From assembly GCA_024640665.1 (NCBI GenBank), contig JAHEEO010000092.1, forward strand, positions 1 to 11,259: a stretch of 11,259 nt of DNA, read 5' to 3'. Numbering within the stretch: the first letter of the stretch is position 1; every line of letters starts with the position of its first letter. Below, in pieces: positions 5,958 through 11,259 of this stretch. The position numbers were made by a program, and so were the translations under genes. The notes below the pieces were generated by a model. It ran no database searches. It was not told the origin of the DNA and saw nothing but the letters and a program-made list of their open reading frames with translations. Origin of the DNA: Rhodospirillales bacterium (GTDB taxonomy: Bacteria > Pseudomonadota > Gammaproteobacteria > Steroidobacterales > Rariloculaceae).

Positions 5958-7408
5958 TTAAACCATGCCCGCATCGCTTGGCTTATCGCCGGCGTTAGAC
6001 GTCGCCGGTTCGCCTGGTCGGCAAGGCGACGAATATATTCAGCACGTGTCGGATAAGGCAGAATTGTCTTGGCGAAACTGCCGAGACCCAGCTGGTTGTT
6101 CATCGCAATGCATATGGGCGCGATTTGCTCGCCAGCATCGTGGCCTACAACGGTCGCACCGAGAATCTTGTCCCCGTCTTTTGCGGTGAGCACTTCGGCA
6201 AAGCCGTCTTTGTCAGCCTGCGCTTTACCACGATCCAATTCAGAAAATGCTATTCGATACGAATCGTAGCCGACCGATCTACTATCCAATTCCGCGGCAA
6301 GTGAGCCGACTTGAGCGACTTCGGGATTCGTATATGTGCAGTGAGGGATTACGAGCTTGTCCGTCGTAGCGGTTGGCGCGAATAAGGCGTTTTGAACGAC
6401 GATTCGAGCCTGTGCATCGGCGTTGTGGGTAAACTGCGCGCGTGAGCACACATCGCCGGCGGCGAATATTCGCTTGTTGGAAGTGCGTAATTTCTTGTCG
6501 ACAATAATTAGTCCGCGCTGGTCTACAGTTACATTGGCCGCTTCGAGATTTAAATTAGCGATGTTGGTTCGGCGTCCGGCAGCAACAAGCAGTTCATCGG
6601 CGGTTATCGTTTTTGCGCCGAGATCGATTTCTATCGCATCGCCGCGACGAGCGGCTTGTTTTATGTCTGCGTCCAGGTACAGCTGGACGCCGCATTGCTC
6701 GAGAGACCTTGCCACGATCGTGCTGGCTTCGGTGTGTTCGGTCGGCATGATTCGATCGCTGCGCTCAATGATCGTCACTTCAGTGCCTAGCCGGGCAAAT
6801 ACCTGGGCAAGTTCGCAGCCAATTGGACCAGCGCCAATAATCGCGAGGCGCTGAGGTTGTTCGCGCAGTTCGAATATCGTCTCGTTGGTTAGCGGTTGAC
6901 AGTCAACGAGGCCTGGGACAGGTGGTAGGGACGCATGCGCGCCTGTCGCTATAACGCTGCGCCGAGCATTCAGCGATAGGTCGCCGACGCGGACAGTTGA
7001 GGCATCTGCAAAACTTGCGGGTCCGAGAAAAACGTCGACGCCAGATTCGGAATACCGGTCAACGGAGTCATGCTCGGCGATACTCGCACGGACTTGCCGA
7101 AGCCAGGCAAACGCAGCGCCGAATTGGATATCGTTGTTCTGCGCAGCAGTGTATTCGAGCAGTGCCTTGGATGGAACGCAGCCGACGTTCAGGCAATCGC
7201 CGCCCATCGCTTGTTTTTCAATGAGCGCCACATTTGCACCCAAACCGGCTGCTGCTATGGCCGTTACCAGTCCTGCGGGCCCGGCTCCAATGATGACTAG
7301 GTGATACCGTGGTTTCGGCTTTGGGTTTTTATACCCTGCCGGAAACACGAGACTGCGCCATTTTGCATCGAATTGATGGCCGGGATAGAGCTGTTCGTTG
7401 AGCGACAT
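5945..7408 (-). CDS. Mercuric-reductase-like FAD/NAD(P) disulfide oxidoreductase
   Basis: This 487-residue protein is a pyridine-nucleotide disulfide oxidoreductase. It has an FAD-binding GAGPAG (41-46), the redox-active disulfide GGDCLNVGCVPSK (Cys72, Cys77), an NAD(P)-binding GAGPIG (192-197), the second FAD motif FAAGDV (315-320) and a C-terminal dimerisation domain. About 33 residues precede the FAD fold. The His-Pro-Thr of lipoamide dehydrogenase and glutathione reductase is replaced by PYPT (451-454), which resembles the Tyr-bearing region of MerA. However, the Cys pair at the C-terminus of MerA and its N-terminal metal-binding domain are both missing, so true mercuric reductase activity is unlikely. 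The gene begins 2 bp after the TVP38-like stop, with GAGGGATAG as ribosome binding site. It probably provides electrons or redox control to the operon's pathway; the substrate is unknown. Confidence 0.9.
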   Translation of the reverse strand: MSLNEQLYPGHQFDAKWRSLVFPAGYKNPKPKPRYHLVIIGAGPAGLVTAIAAAGLGANVALIEKQAMGGDCLNVGCVPSKALLEYTAAQNNDIQFGAAFAWLRQVRASIAEHDSVDRYSESGVDVFLGPASFADASTVRVGDLSLNARRSVIATGAHASLPPVPGLVDCQPLTNETIFELREQPQRLAIIGAGPIGCELAQVFARLGTEVTIIERSDRIMPTEHTEASTIVARSLEQCGVQLYLDADIKQAARRGDAIEIDLGAKTITADELLVAAGRRTNIANLNLEAANVTVDQRGLIIVDKKLRTSNKRIFAAGDVCSRAQFTHNADAQARIVVQNALFAPTATTDKLVIPHCTYTNPEVAQVGSLAAELDSRSVGYDSYRIAFSELDRGKAQADKDGFAEVLTAKDGDKILGATVVGHDAGEQIAPICIAMNNQLGLGSFAKTILPYPTRAEYIRRLADQANRRRLTPAISQAMRAWFKWTR

Positions 7409-7410
7409 TT

Positions 7411-8121
7411 CTATCCCTCAACCGACTCGACGGATTTGGCGTTCACTAGGTGCTCGTTGAGGGCTCGGGAAGCACGCTTGGTGATAAAGATTGTGAGCAC
7501 GAGTGTTGCGATAAAGCCTGCAGCGAGCAAATATCGATTGGCGCTCAGGTTGGCAGCGCCGCCGCTGGTTAGCTGCGCAACATCGAGTGCAAGCGTACCG
7601 ATATATACATAGAGAATCGTCCCCGGAAGCATGCCTATCCAAGAAGATAATACGTAGTCACGAAACTTTACGGCGGTTAGCCCGAGTCCGTAATTCGTCA
7701 CGTTGAATGGAAATAACGGCGACAAACGGACGAGGAGCACGATCAAAAACCCATCGCTGTGGGTGGCACGATCAAGCGCAGCAAAACGCGGGAAACGGGC
7801 GATCTTCCTGCTGACCCAGTCGCGAGCGAGATATCGGCCGACCAGAAAGGCGCAGCCCGCACCAAGGACGCTGCTCAGCGAAACCAGCGCTACACCGATA
7901 GGCAGTCCGAAGACAAAGCCTGCCGCGAGCGTGAGTATTGTGCCCGGCACCAATAAAACGGTCGCCGCGATATACGCCACGGTGTATACGGGCCAGGCGA
8001 TCGACTTATTGGCCTGAATCCAACCGACGGTAGTAATAAGCCACTCGCCCAGCGGCAGCAGCGTGAGCGCGGCGATGGACAGCGCCGCCACGACGGCGAG
8101 GATGACTGATTTGAGGTTCAT
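7411..8121 (-). CDS. TVP38/TMEM64-family (SNARE-associated, DedA-like) membrane protein
   Basis: From the ATG at 8121 this is a 236-residue multi-pass inner-membrane protein with about five or six hydrophobic segments. The SNARE-associated/VTT domain is visible as VLLVPGTILTLAAGFVFG followed by a glycine-rich stretch (VLGAGCAFLVGRY), and later as RLSPLFPFNVTNYGLGLT and SSWIGMLPGTILYVYIG. Proteins of this superfamily are linked to lipid scrambling or transport across membranes; the specific cargo here is unknown. The ATG at 8121 gives an ATGA overlap with the upstream gene's stop. An ATG at 8139, six codons earlier, is also possible, and neither has a strong ribosome binding site. The same protein type often accompanies mercuric-reductase-like flavoproteins and TIGR04282/TIGR04283 glycosyltransferases, which I infer reflects a lipid-linked or exported product. 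Confidence 0.88.
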   Translation of the reverse strand: MNLKSVILAVVAALSIAALTLLPLGEWLITTVGWIQANKSIAWPVYTVAYIAATVLLVPGTILTLAAGFVFGLPIGVALVSLSSVLGAGCAFLVGRYLARDWVSRKIARFPRFAALDRATHSDGFLIVLLVRLSPLFPFNVTNYGLGLTAVKFRDYVLSSWIGMLPGTILYVYIGTLALDVAQLTSGGAANLSANRYLLAAGFIATLVLTIFITKRASRALNEHLVNAKSVESVEG

Positions 8122-8768
8122 AGGGCGGTGGTTATCCATTGGCGAAATGCACGTCTTGCAGGCCTTTGATCATTGACCAGCGCAGCGCTTAGTGCATTGA
8201 GATCAGCAGCTCGGTCAACGTCGAAGCGTTCCTCGAGCAGTTCAAGTGAATGGCCTTGTTCACGACTGGCGCAGGTCAAGGCCTGCATCAGTGCTGCGCT
8301 GCTCCATGGCAGGTTGGCGAGCGCTGGCCAGGCCCCTTTTATACCCATTAACACGACGCCGCCATCACTAGCAGGACCGAGCACGACATCATGCTGTTCG
8401 AGCGAGGTGTTTGCAGCCATCAAGTAAGTCGCATCGATTGTCGGGCAGTCGCTGCCGATAAAGATCTGCCGTTCATATCCCCGGGCCAGCAATGCACCGT
8501 TCACATGCTGGATGCGCTCGCCCAAGTTGCCGGACGGCTGATCGACGACGATGTCTGCGAGGTGCAGCCTTGAATTCGCCCAATCACGGTCTTCGGTATT
8601 CGCTGGGGCGAAGCAGCATGGACCAGGCCACGCTGTCATATCCTCGATTGCGCAGTTGCACAGATGCGTCGCTGCCGCTTCGGCTGCGCTGCCGATTTCT
8701 GCCCGCAACCGGCGCTTCGAACGTGACGGCGCCTTGAACATCAGAACGAGACAGGAATATGCGGACAT
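8118..8768 (-). CDS. TIGR04282-type glycosyltransferase (DUF2064)
   Basis: This 216-residue protein has a compact nucleotidyltransferase/glycosyltransferase-like fold. It shows LVLMFKAPSRSKRRLR (7-22), where relatives commonly have a PxxGxxKTRL-like motif, then NLGERI (81-86), IGSDCP (104-109) and GPASDGG (131-137). These match the order of the DUF2064/TIGR04282 family that NCBI names an arsenosugar-biosynthesis glycosyltransferase. The Thr of KTRL is Arg here, and the aromatic residues usually following DGG are Val-Val, so the active-site edge has diverged somewhat. It is the first gene of the minus-strand operon. It starts 95 bp from the divergent ferredoxin gene and its stop overlaps the next gene. 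There is no clear ribosome binding site, and no in-frame upstream start was found. Cytoplasmic location is expected. Family is confident; the reaction is not. Confidence 0.86.
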   Translation of the reverse strand: MSAYSCLVLMFKAPSRSKRRLRAEIGSAAEAAATHLCNCAIEDMTAWPGPCCFAPANTEDRDWANSRLHLADIVVDQPSGNLGERIQHVNGALLARGYERQIFIGSDCPTIDATYLMAANTSLEQHDVVLGPASDGGVVLMGIKGAWPALANLPWSSAALMQALTCASREQGHSLELLEERFDVDRAADLNALSAALVNDQRPARRAFRQWITTAL

Positions 8769-8830
8769 GCAATGAGTGACCGTGCAACTGGCACTAAAAT
8801 TACGATTGTACAGGCCGGATACAGGCGTTT

Positions 8831-8839
8831 TGCTATAGT
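8831..8839 (+). promoter_or_regulatory. Extended -10 promoter for the ferredoxin gene
   Basis: TGCTATAGT fits the extended -10 pattern TGnTATAAT with one mismatch. It would start transcription near 8846, leaving a leader of about 18 bases with AAGG at 8852-8855 before the ATG at 8864. No good -35 is spaced correctly (a TTGTAC at 8806 is 22 bp away), which is tolerable for extended -10 promoters. Two direct copies of TACAGGC (8809-8815 and 8820-8826), one helical turn apart, lie just upstream. Confidence 0.45.
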
Positions 8840-8863
8840 TCTGCGGTTTTCAAGGTTCCGACT

Positions 8864-9181
8864 ATGGTCAAACTCGTTATTCAGGATCGTTTAGCACGCA
8901 CAGTGGAGGTGGATGCACGTCCAGGTGTCTCCGCTATGGAAAACATCCGTGATCTGGATGCCAGCGTGGATGCGATCTGCGGTGGGATGTGTGCCTGTGC
9001 GACTTGCCACATTTGGGTTGCACCCGAATGGGTCGAGCGGCTGCCCCCTCGTAGCTATGAAGAGGAACTCATGCTGCAGGACTCCCCGAATTTCGACCCG
9101 CAACGCTCTAGATTGAGCTGCCAGTTGCTTATCAGTGACGAATGCGACGGGCTTAGTTTCACGATCGCGCCTGACGAATAA
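8864..9181 (+). CDS. [2Fe-2S] ferredoxin, adrenodoxin/putidaredoxin type
   Basis: This 105-residue acidic protein carries the adrenodoxin-type cluster motif C-X5-C-X2-C, seen as CGGMCACATCH (first Cys at residue 39, the others at 45 and 48), with the fourth ligand in RLSCQ (about residue 85). An additional Cys lies inside the motif at residue 43. The length and the conserved CATCHIWV segment match putidaredoxin- and rhodocoxin-like electron carriers, which deliver electrons to cytochromes P450 or other oxygenases, and the related Isc ferredoxins. No isc genes or P450 are in the window, so the partner is unknown. It is divergently arranged with the minus-strand operon across a 95-bp gap and may share regulation with it. 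Whether it feeds that operon's radical SAM enzyme is speculative. AAGG at 8852-8855 serves as ribosome binding site. Confidence 0.92.
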   Translation: MVKLVIQDRLARTVEVDARPGVSAMENIRDLDASVDAICGGMCACATCHIWVAPEWVERLPPRSYEEELMLQDSPNFDPQRSRLSCQLLISDECDGLSFTIAPDE

Positions 9182-9186
9182 TCCTT

Positions 9187-9206
9187 TTGTCTCATTAATG
9201 AGACAA
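9187..9206. repeat. Perfect 20-bp palindrome after the ferredoxin gene
   Basis: TTGTCTCATTAATGAGACAA is a perfect inverted repeat centred 16 bp past the ferredoxin stop. It is not followed by a T-run on either strand, so it is not a classical intrinsic terminator. Its AT-rich centre and symmetry suit a dimeric regulator site, or a 3' end hairpin for the ferredoxin message. It lies about 44 bp before the first NtrC-like site. Confidence 0.55.
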
Positions 9207-9249
9207 GCCGTTAGATTCCTCCCAAAGTGATCCAAAGTTGTGCGTAGGC

Positions 9250-9266
9250 CGCACCAAAACCGTGCA
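9250..9266 (+). promoter_or_regulatory. NtrC-like enhancer site 1
   Basis: CGCACCAAAACCGTGCA matches the NtrC pattern GCACC-N5-GGTGC at all but one base. It is centred about 98 bp upstream of the start predicted from the -24/-12 promoter at 9329-9345, a normal enhancer distance. The context of glnK-amtB supports the call. Confidence 0.5.
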
Positions 9267-9276
9267 TACGCACGAT

Positions 9277-9291
9277 GCGCTGTTCTAGTGC
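9277..9291 (+). promoter_or_regulatory. NtrC-like enhancer site 2
   Basis: GCGCTGTTCTAGTGC is a GCACT-N5-AGTGC type dyad with one mismatch. It is centred 26 bp after the first site, so two NtrC dimers could bind side by side, although the spacing differs from the three helical turns seen at E. coli glnA. Less certain than site 1. Confidence 0.38.
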
Positions 9292-9328
9292 GAAAGGCTA
9301 AGTCGTTGAAGCGATAGTCATTGCCCGA

Positions 9329-9345
9329 TTGGCACGCTTGATGCA
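9329..9345 (+). promoter_or_regulatory. Sigma-54 (-24/-12) promoter of the glnK-amtB operon
   Basis: TTGGCACGCTTGATGCA contains the invariant GG (9331-9332) and GC (9343-9344) exactly 10 bp apart. The -24 half, TTGGCACG, is a perfect match, and the -12 half reads ATGCA instead of TTGCA. Transcription would start near 9356. Two NtrC-like sites lie upstream and the operon encodes nitrogen-limitation proteins, so activation by NtrC and RpoN under low nitrogen is expected. Confidence 0.65.
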
Positions 9346-9389
9346 TTGCAAGCGCATTCACTCAATTTCGTGCAAGGAGGAATCGCACC

Positions 9390-9561
9390 GTGAATAAGAA
9401 AGCATTAGCTTCAGTAGCAGTTTTAGGCGTGGAAACTTTACCGGTCGCTGCAGCGGCACAGTCCGGACAGCGACGATCCGAATTCGGCGATCTTACTGTC
9501 GCAAGACAATCCGCTTGCTGAGCACGATCTTGTATTCAGCATCAGCATTGGTGACTTATCA
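9390..9561 (+). pseudogene. Remnant of an exported protein gene, possibly a Gcw_chp/TorF-type porin, upstream of glnK
   Basis: A GTG at 9390 with a very strong AAGGAGG at 9374-9380 opens a 43-codon frame ending at 9521. Its first 24 residues form a clear signal peptide (MNKKALASVAVLG, then PVAAAAQ). The rest of that frame is short and Arg-rich. From about 9457 the neighbouring frame, which is the glnK frame, is open and reads like protein: SPDSDDPNSAILL, then AEHDLVFSIS. Genes of the Gcw_chp/TorF putative porin family often precede glnK-amtB in proteobacteria, and as I recall their C-termini end in a similar V-V-F-S-x-S strand. I therefore infer an internal deletion that joined the signal peptide to the C-terminal end out of frame. 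A genuine 43-residue exported peptide is the alternative. No other gene occupies 9182-9591. Confidence 0.4.
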
Positions 9562-9591
9562 ATACACGCCGAATTTCTTGGGGAGTACACA

Positions 9592-9930
9592 ATGAAACTC
9601 ATAACGGCAGTCATTAAACCATTCAAACTAGAAGACGTTCGCCAGGCCTTGGGAGAGGCTGGAGTTCAAGGTCTGACGGTCAGTGAAGTGAAGGGTTTCG
9701 GTCGGCAGAAAGGCCACACCGAACTCTACCGCGGCGCTGAGTATTCTGTAGATTTCGTTCCGAAGACGAAAATAGAAGCTGCAGTGCCAGATTCTCTGCT
9801 TGACCGAGCTGTCGAAGCAATCGTCGGCGCAGCAGCAACTGGTTCCATCGGCGACGGTAAAGTCTTTGTTTCCGATCTCGATCAAGCGGTGAGAATCCGC
9901 ACGGGCGAGACCGGCGACCAGGCCTTGTAG
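9592..9930 (+). CDS. glnK: Nitrogen regulatory protein P-II (GlnK)
   Basis: This 112-residue protein has the standard P-II length and fold. The T-loop contains Tyr51 within LYRGAEYSVDFVPKTKIE, the residue uridylylated by GlnD when nitrogen is scarce. The C-terminal signature TGSIGDGKVFV supplies part of the ATP/ADP and 2-oxoglutarate site. It works as a cytoplasmic trimer that senses 2-oxoglutarate and energy state and plugs the AmtB channel when de-uridylylated. I call it GlnK rather than GlnB because it is 21 bp upstream of amtB and shares the sigma-54-type promoter. GGGGAG at 9580-9585 is its ribosome binding site. The frame remains open upstream because of the neighbouring remnant, but the ATG at 9592 gives exactly the family N-terminus MKLITAVIKPFK. 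Confidence 0.96.
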   Translation: MKLITAVIKPFKLEDVRQALGEAGVQGLTVSEVKGFGRQKGHTELYRGAEYSVDFVPKTKIEAAVPDSLLDRAVEAIVGAAATGSIGDGKVFVSDLDQAVRIRTGETGDQAL

Positions 9931-9951
9931 CCTTTAGGGGAGTAAAAAATA

Positions 9952-11196
9952 ATGGAAATTTTAGAAGTAAAATACGCTCTGGATACTTTTTACTTTCTCG
10001 TCATGGGCGCCTTGGTCATGTGGATGGCCGCAGGCTTCACGATGCTGGAAGCGGGTCTTGTTCGAGCGAAAAATACAGCAGAGATTCTGACTAAGAACGT
10101 CGGTCTCTATTCGATCGCTTGTATCATGTACATGCTGTGCGGTTACGGCATTATGTATGGCGACGGCGATGGCATAATTCCTGGAATCAGCATGCTGACG
10201 GCAAGTGATAATGCAACGGCCGCAGTGCTGGCAGGTGGCGACGACGCACCTTACTACTCGAATCTATCCGACTTTTTCTTCCAAGTAGTATTTGTTGCAA
10301 CCGCAATGTCGATTGTTTCCGGCGCAGTAGCGGAACGAATGAAGTTGTGGGCATTCTTCACTTTTGCGGTGGTTCTGACCGGGTTCATTTACCCGATTCA
10401 AGGCTACTGGAAGTGGGGCGGCGGATTCCTCGATGCCAATGGCTTCCTGGACTTTGCGGGTTCCGGTGTAGTCCATATGTGTGGTGGCGCAGCGGCACTT
10501 GCCGGTGTCCTTCTGCTCGGCGCTCGCAAAGGCAAGTACGGTGACAAAGGCGAAGTTCGTGCCATACCGGGTTCTAACTTGCCGTTGTCTGCCCTGGGCA
10601 CACTGATTCTCTGGCTCGGCTGGTTCGGGTTTAACGGCGGATCAGAGCTAGTCATCTCCAATGTGGAAGAGGCTAATGCTGTCTCGCTGGTCATCGTAAA
10701 CACGAACATGGCAGCTGCAGGTGGTTTGGTTGTTGCATTGCTCGTCGCACGTATGTGGTTCGGCAAGGCTGACTTGACCATGGCGCTTAATGGCGCGCTG
10801 GCTGGTCTGGTTGCCATTACCGCTGAGCCGCTAACGCCAACTCCGCTTGTTGCAACAATGATCGGTGGTATCGGCGGTTTGATCGTAGTGCCGTCTATCG
10901 TCATGTTGGATCGGATATTCAAGATCGATGATCCGGTTGGTGCGATATCAGTCCATGGCGTAGTGGGTATCTGGGGTTTGCTGGCTGTCTGCTTGACCAA
11001 TCCAGATTCTTCTCTGGCCGCTCAGCTGATGGGCATCGCAACGATCTTCCTTTGGGTCTTTATTACCAGCTTCATAGTCTGGTTCGTGCTAAAGATGGTG
11101 ATGGGTATACGCGTTAGCGAGGCGGAAGAGTACGAAGGCGTCGATATCGGCGAGTGCGGACTCGAAGCTTACCCTGAGTTCGTGAAAGCAGAGTAA
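9952..11196 (+). CDS. amtB: Ammonium transporter (Amt family)
   Basis: This 414-residue inner-membrane protein has about eleven hydrophobic segments and belongs to the Amt/Rh family, conducting ammonium into the cell as a trimer. Key features are the early MLEAGLVRAKNTAEILTKN helix, the Phe-gate region FFQVVFVATAMSIVSGAVAER, the Asp-bearing LDFAGSGVVHMCGG with the first pore His, and the second pore His in VGAISVHGVVGIWG. The cytosolic tail RVSEAEEYEGVDIGECGLEAY is the family's conserved C-terminal region, which helps couple the subunits and contacts GlnK. There is no cleavable signal peptide, unlike E. coli AmtB, and the N-terminus goes straight into the first helix. AGGGGAG at 9936-9942 is the ribosome binding site. 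It is the last gene of the operon, ahead of a strong terminator. Confidence 0.96.
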   Translation: MEILEVKYALDTFYFLVMGALVMWMAAGFTMLEAGLVRAKNTAEILTKNVGLYSIACIMYMLCGYGIMYGDGDGIIPGISMLTASDNATAAVLAGGDDAPYYSNLSDFFFQVVFVATAMSIVSGAVAERMKLWAFFTFAVVLTGFIYPIQGYWKWGGGFLDANGFLDFAGSGVVHMCGGAAALAGVLLLGARKGKYGDKGEVRAIPGSNLPLSALGTLILWLGWFGFNGGSELVISNVEEANAVSLVIVNTNMAAAGGLVVALLVARMWFGKADLTMALNGALAGLVAITAEPLTPTPLVATMIGGIGGLIVVPSIVMLDRIFKIDDPVGAISVHGVVGIWGLLAVCLTNPDSSLAAQLMGIATIFLWVFITSFIVWFVLKMVMGIRVSEAEEYEGVDIGECGLEAYPEFVKAE

Positions 11197-11222
11197 CTAG
11201 ACAGACAGTGTCAGAAAGATGG

Positions 11223-11257
11223 CCGCGCCTCCGCTTTGCTGAGGCGCGGTTTTTTTT
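11223..11257 (+). terminator. Intrinsic terminator of the glnK-amtB operon
   Basis: CCGCGCCTC (11223-11231) pairs perfectly with GAGGCGCGG (11241-11249) around a 9-base loop, and the stem is followed by eight T residues. It lies 26 bp after the amtB stop. This is a textbook Rho-independent terminator. Confidence 0.95.
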
Positions 11258-11259
11258 GT

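Noticed and set aside
5334..6056. 240-codon plus-strand open frame
   Set aside because: It lies antisense to the glycosyltransferase and the flavoprotein end, both of which have clear family motifs. Its own translation is Cys/Arg-rich and shows no motif.
8806..8811. TTGTAC as the -35 of the ferredoxin promoter
   Set aside because: It is 22 bp from the -10, outside the usable spacing range. The extended -10 explains the promoter better.
10404..11000. 198-codon minus-strand open frame
   Set aside because: It is antisense to amtB; its Pro/Ser/Thr-rich composition is the usual shadow of a membrane protein gene.

Overview
The window is a stretch of chromosome, probably from a free-living Gram-negative bacterium, most likely a gammaproteobacterium. 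The main evidence is a TonB/ExbB/ExbD-type envelope energising operon, an adrenodoxin-type ferredoxin, and a GlnK-AmtB pair behind a sigma-54/NtrC-type control region. Base composition is moderate (roughly 50-55% GC by eye). Genes are densely packed, and I see no insertion sequence, tRNA, rRNA or CRISPR array. The taxonomic assignment is inference.

Region 1 (1-3216, plus strand) is a five-gene operon: a secreted or periplasmic protein of unknown function, an ExbB/TolQ-type proton channel, two consecutive ExbD-type proteins, and a TonB-like protein with a Pro/Glu-rich periplasmic linker and an AgmX/PglI-type C-terminal domain. The first ExbD has Asn where the proton-carrying Asp is expected, while the second keeps the Asp. 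This suggests an asymmetric, heterodimeric ExbD unit.

Region 2 (3217-3509) is an intergenic stretch dominated by a 111-bp element: perfect 29-bp inverted arms around a second, nested hairpin. It looks like a non-coding palindromic or MITE-like element. Region 3 (3510-4301, plus) is a stand-alone HisN-type histidinol-phosphatase of the inositol monophosphatase superfamily, possibly read from a leaderless transcript.

Region 4 (4327-8768, minus) is a tight five-gene operon. In transcription order it holds a TIGR04282/DUF2064-type glycosyltransferase, a TVP38/TMEM64 (SNARE-associated/DedA-like) membrane protein, a mercuric-reductase-like flavoprotein disulfide oxidoreductase, a TIGR04283-type family 2 glycosyltransferase, and a radical SAM enzyme with a Cys-rich C-terminus. 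Four of the five genes are linked by overlaps and the remaining junction is 2 bp. The two glycosyltransferase families are those named for arsenosugar gene neighbourhoods, but neither ArsM nor a recognisable ArsS is present. The radical SAM protein is of a different type, so this operon is the best candidate in the window for an undescribed pathway.

Region 5 (8769-11259, plus) holds a [2Fe-2S] ferredoxin gene divergent from region 4, then a 410-bp control region with a perfect 20-bp palindrome, two NtrC-like sites, a -24/-12 promoter, and what looks like the remnant of an internally deleted outer-membrane protein gene. After that come glnK (P-II) and amtB (ammonium channel), closed by a strong intrinsic terminator at the right edge. 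GlnK and AmtB form the ammonium uptake and nitrogen-sensing module, and the control region fits induction on nitrogen limitation.
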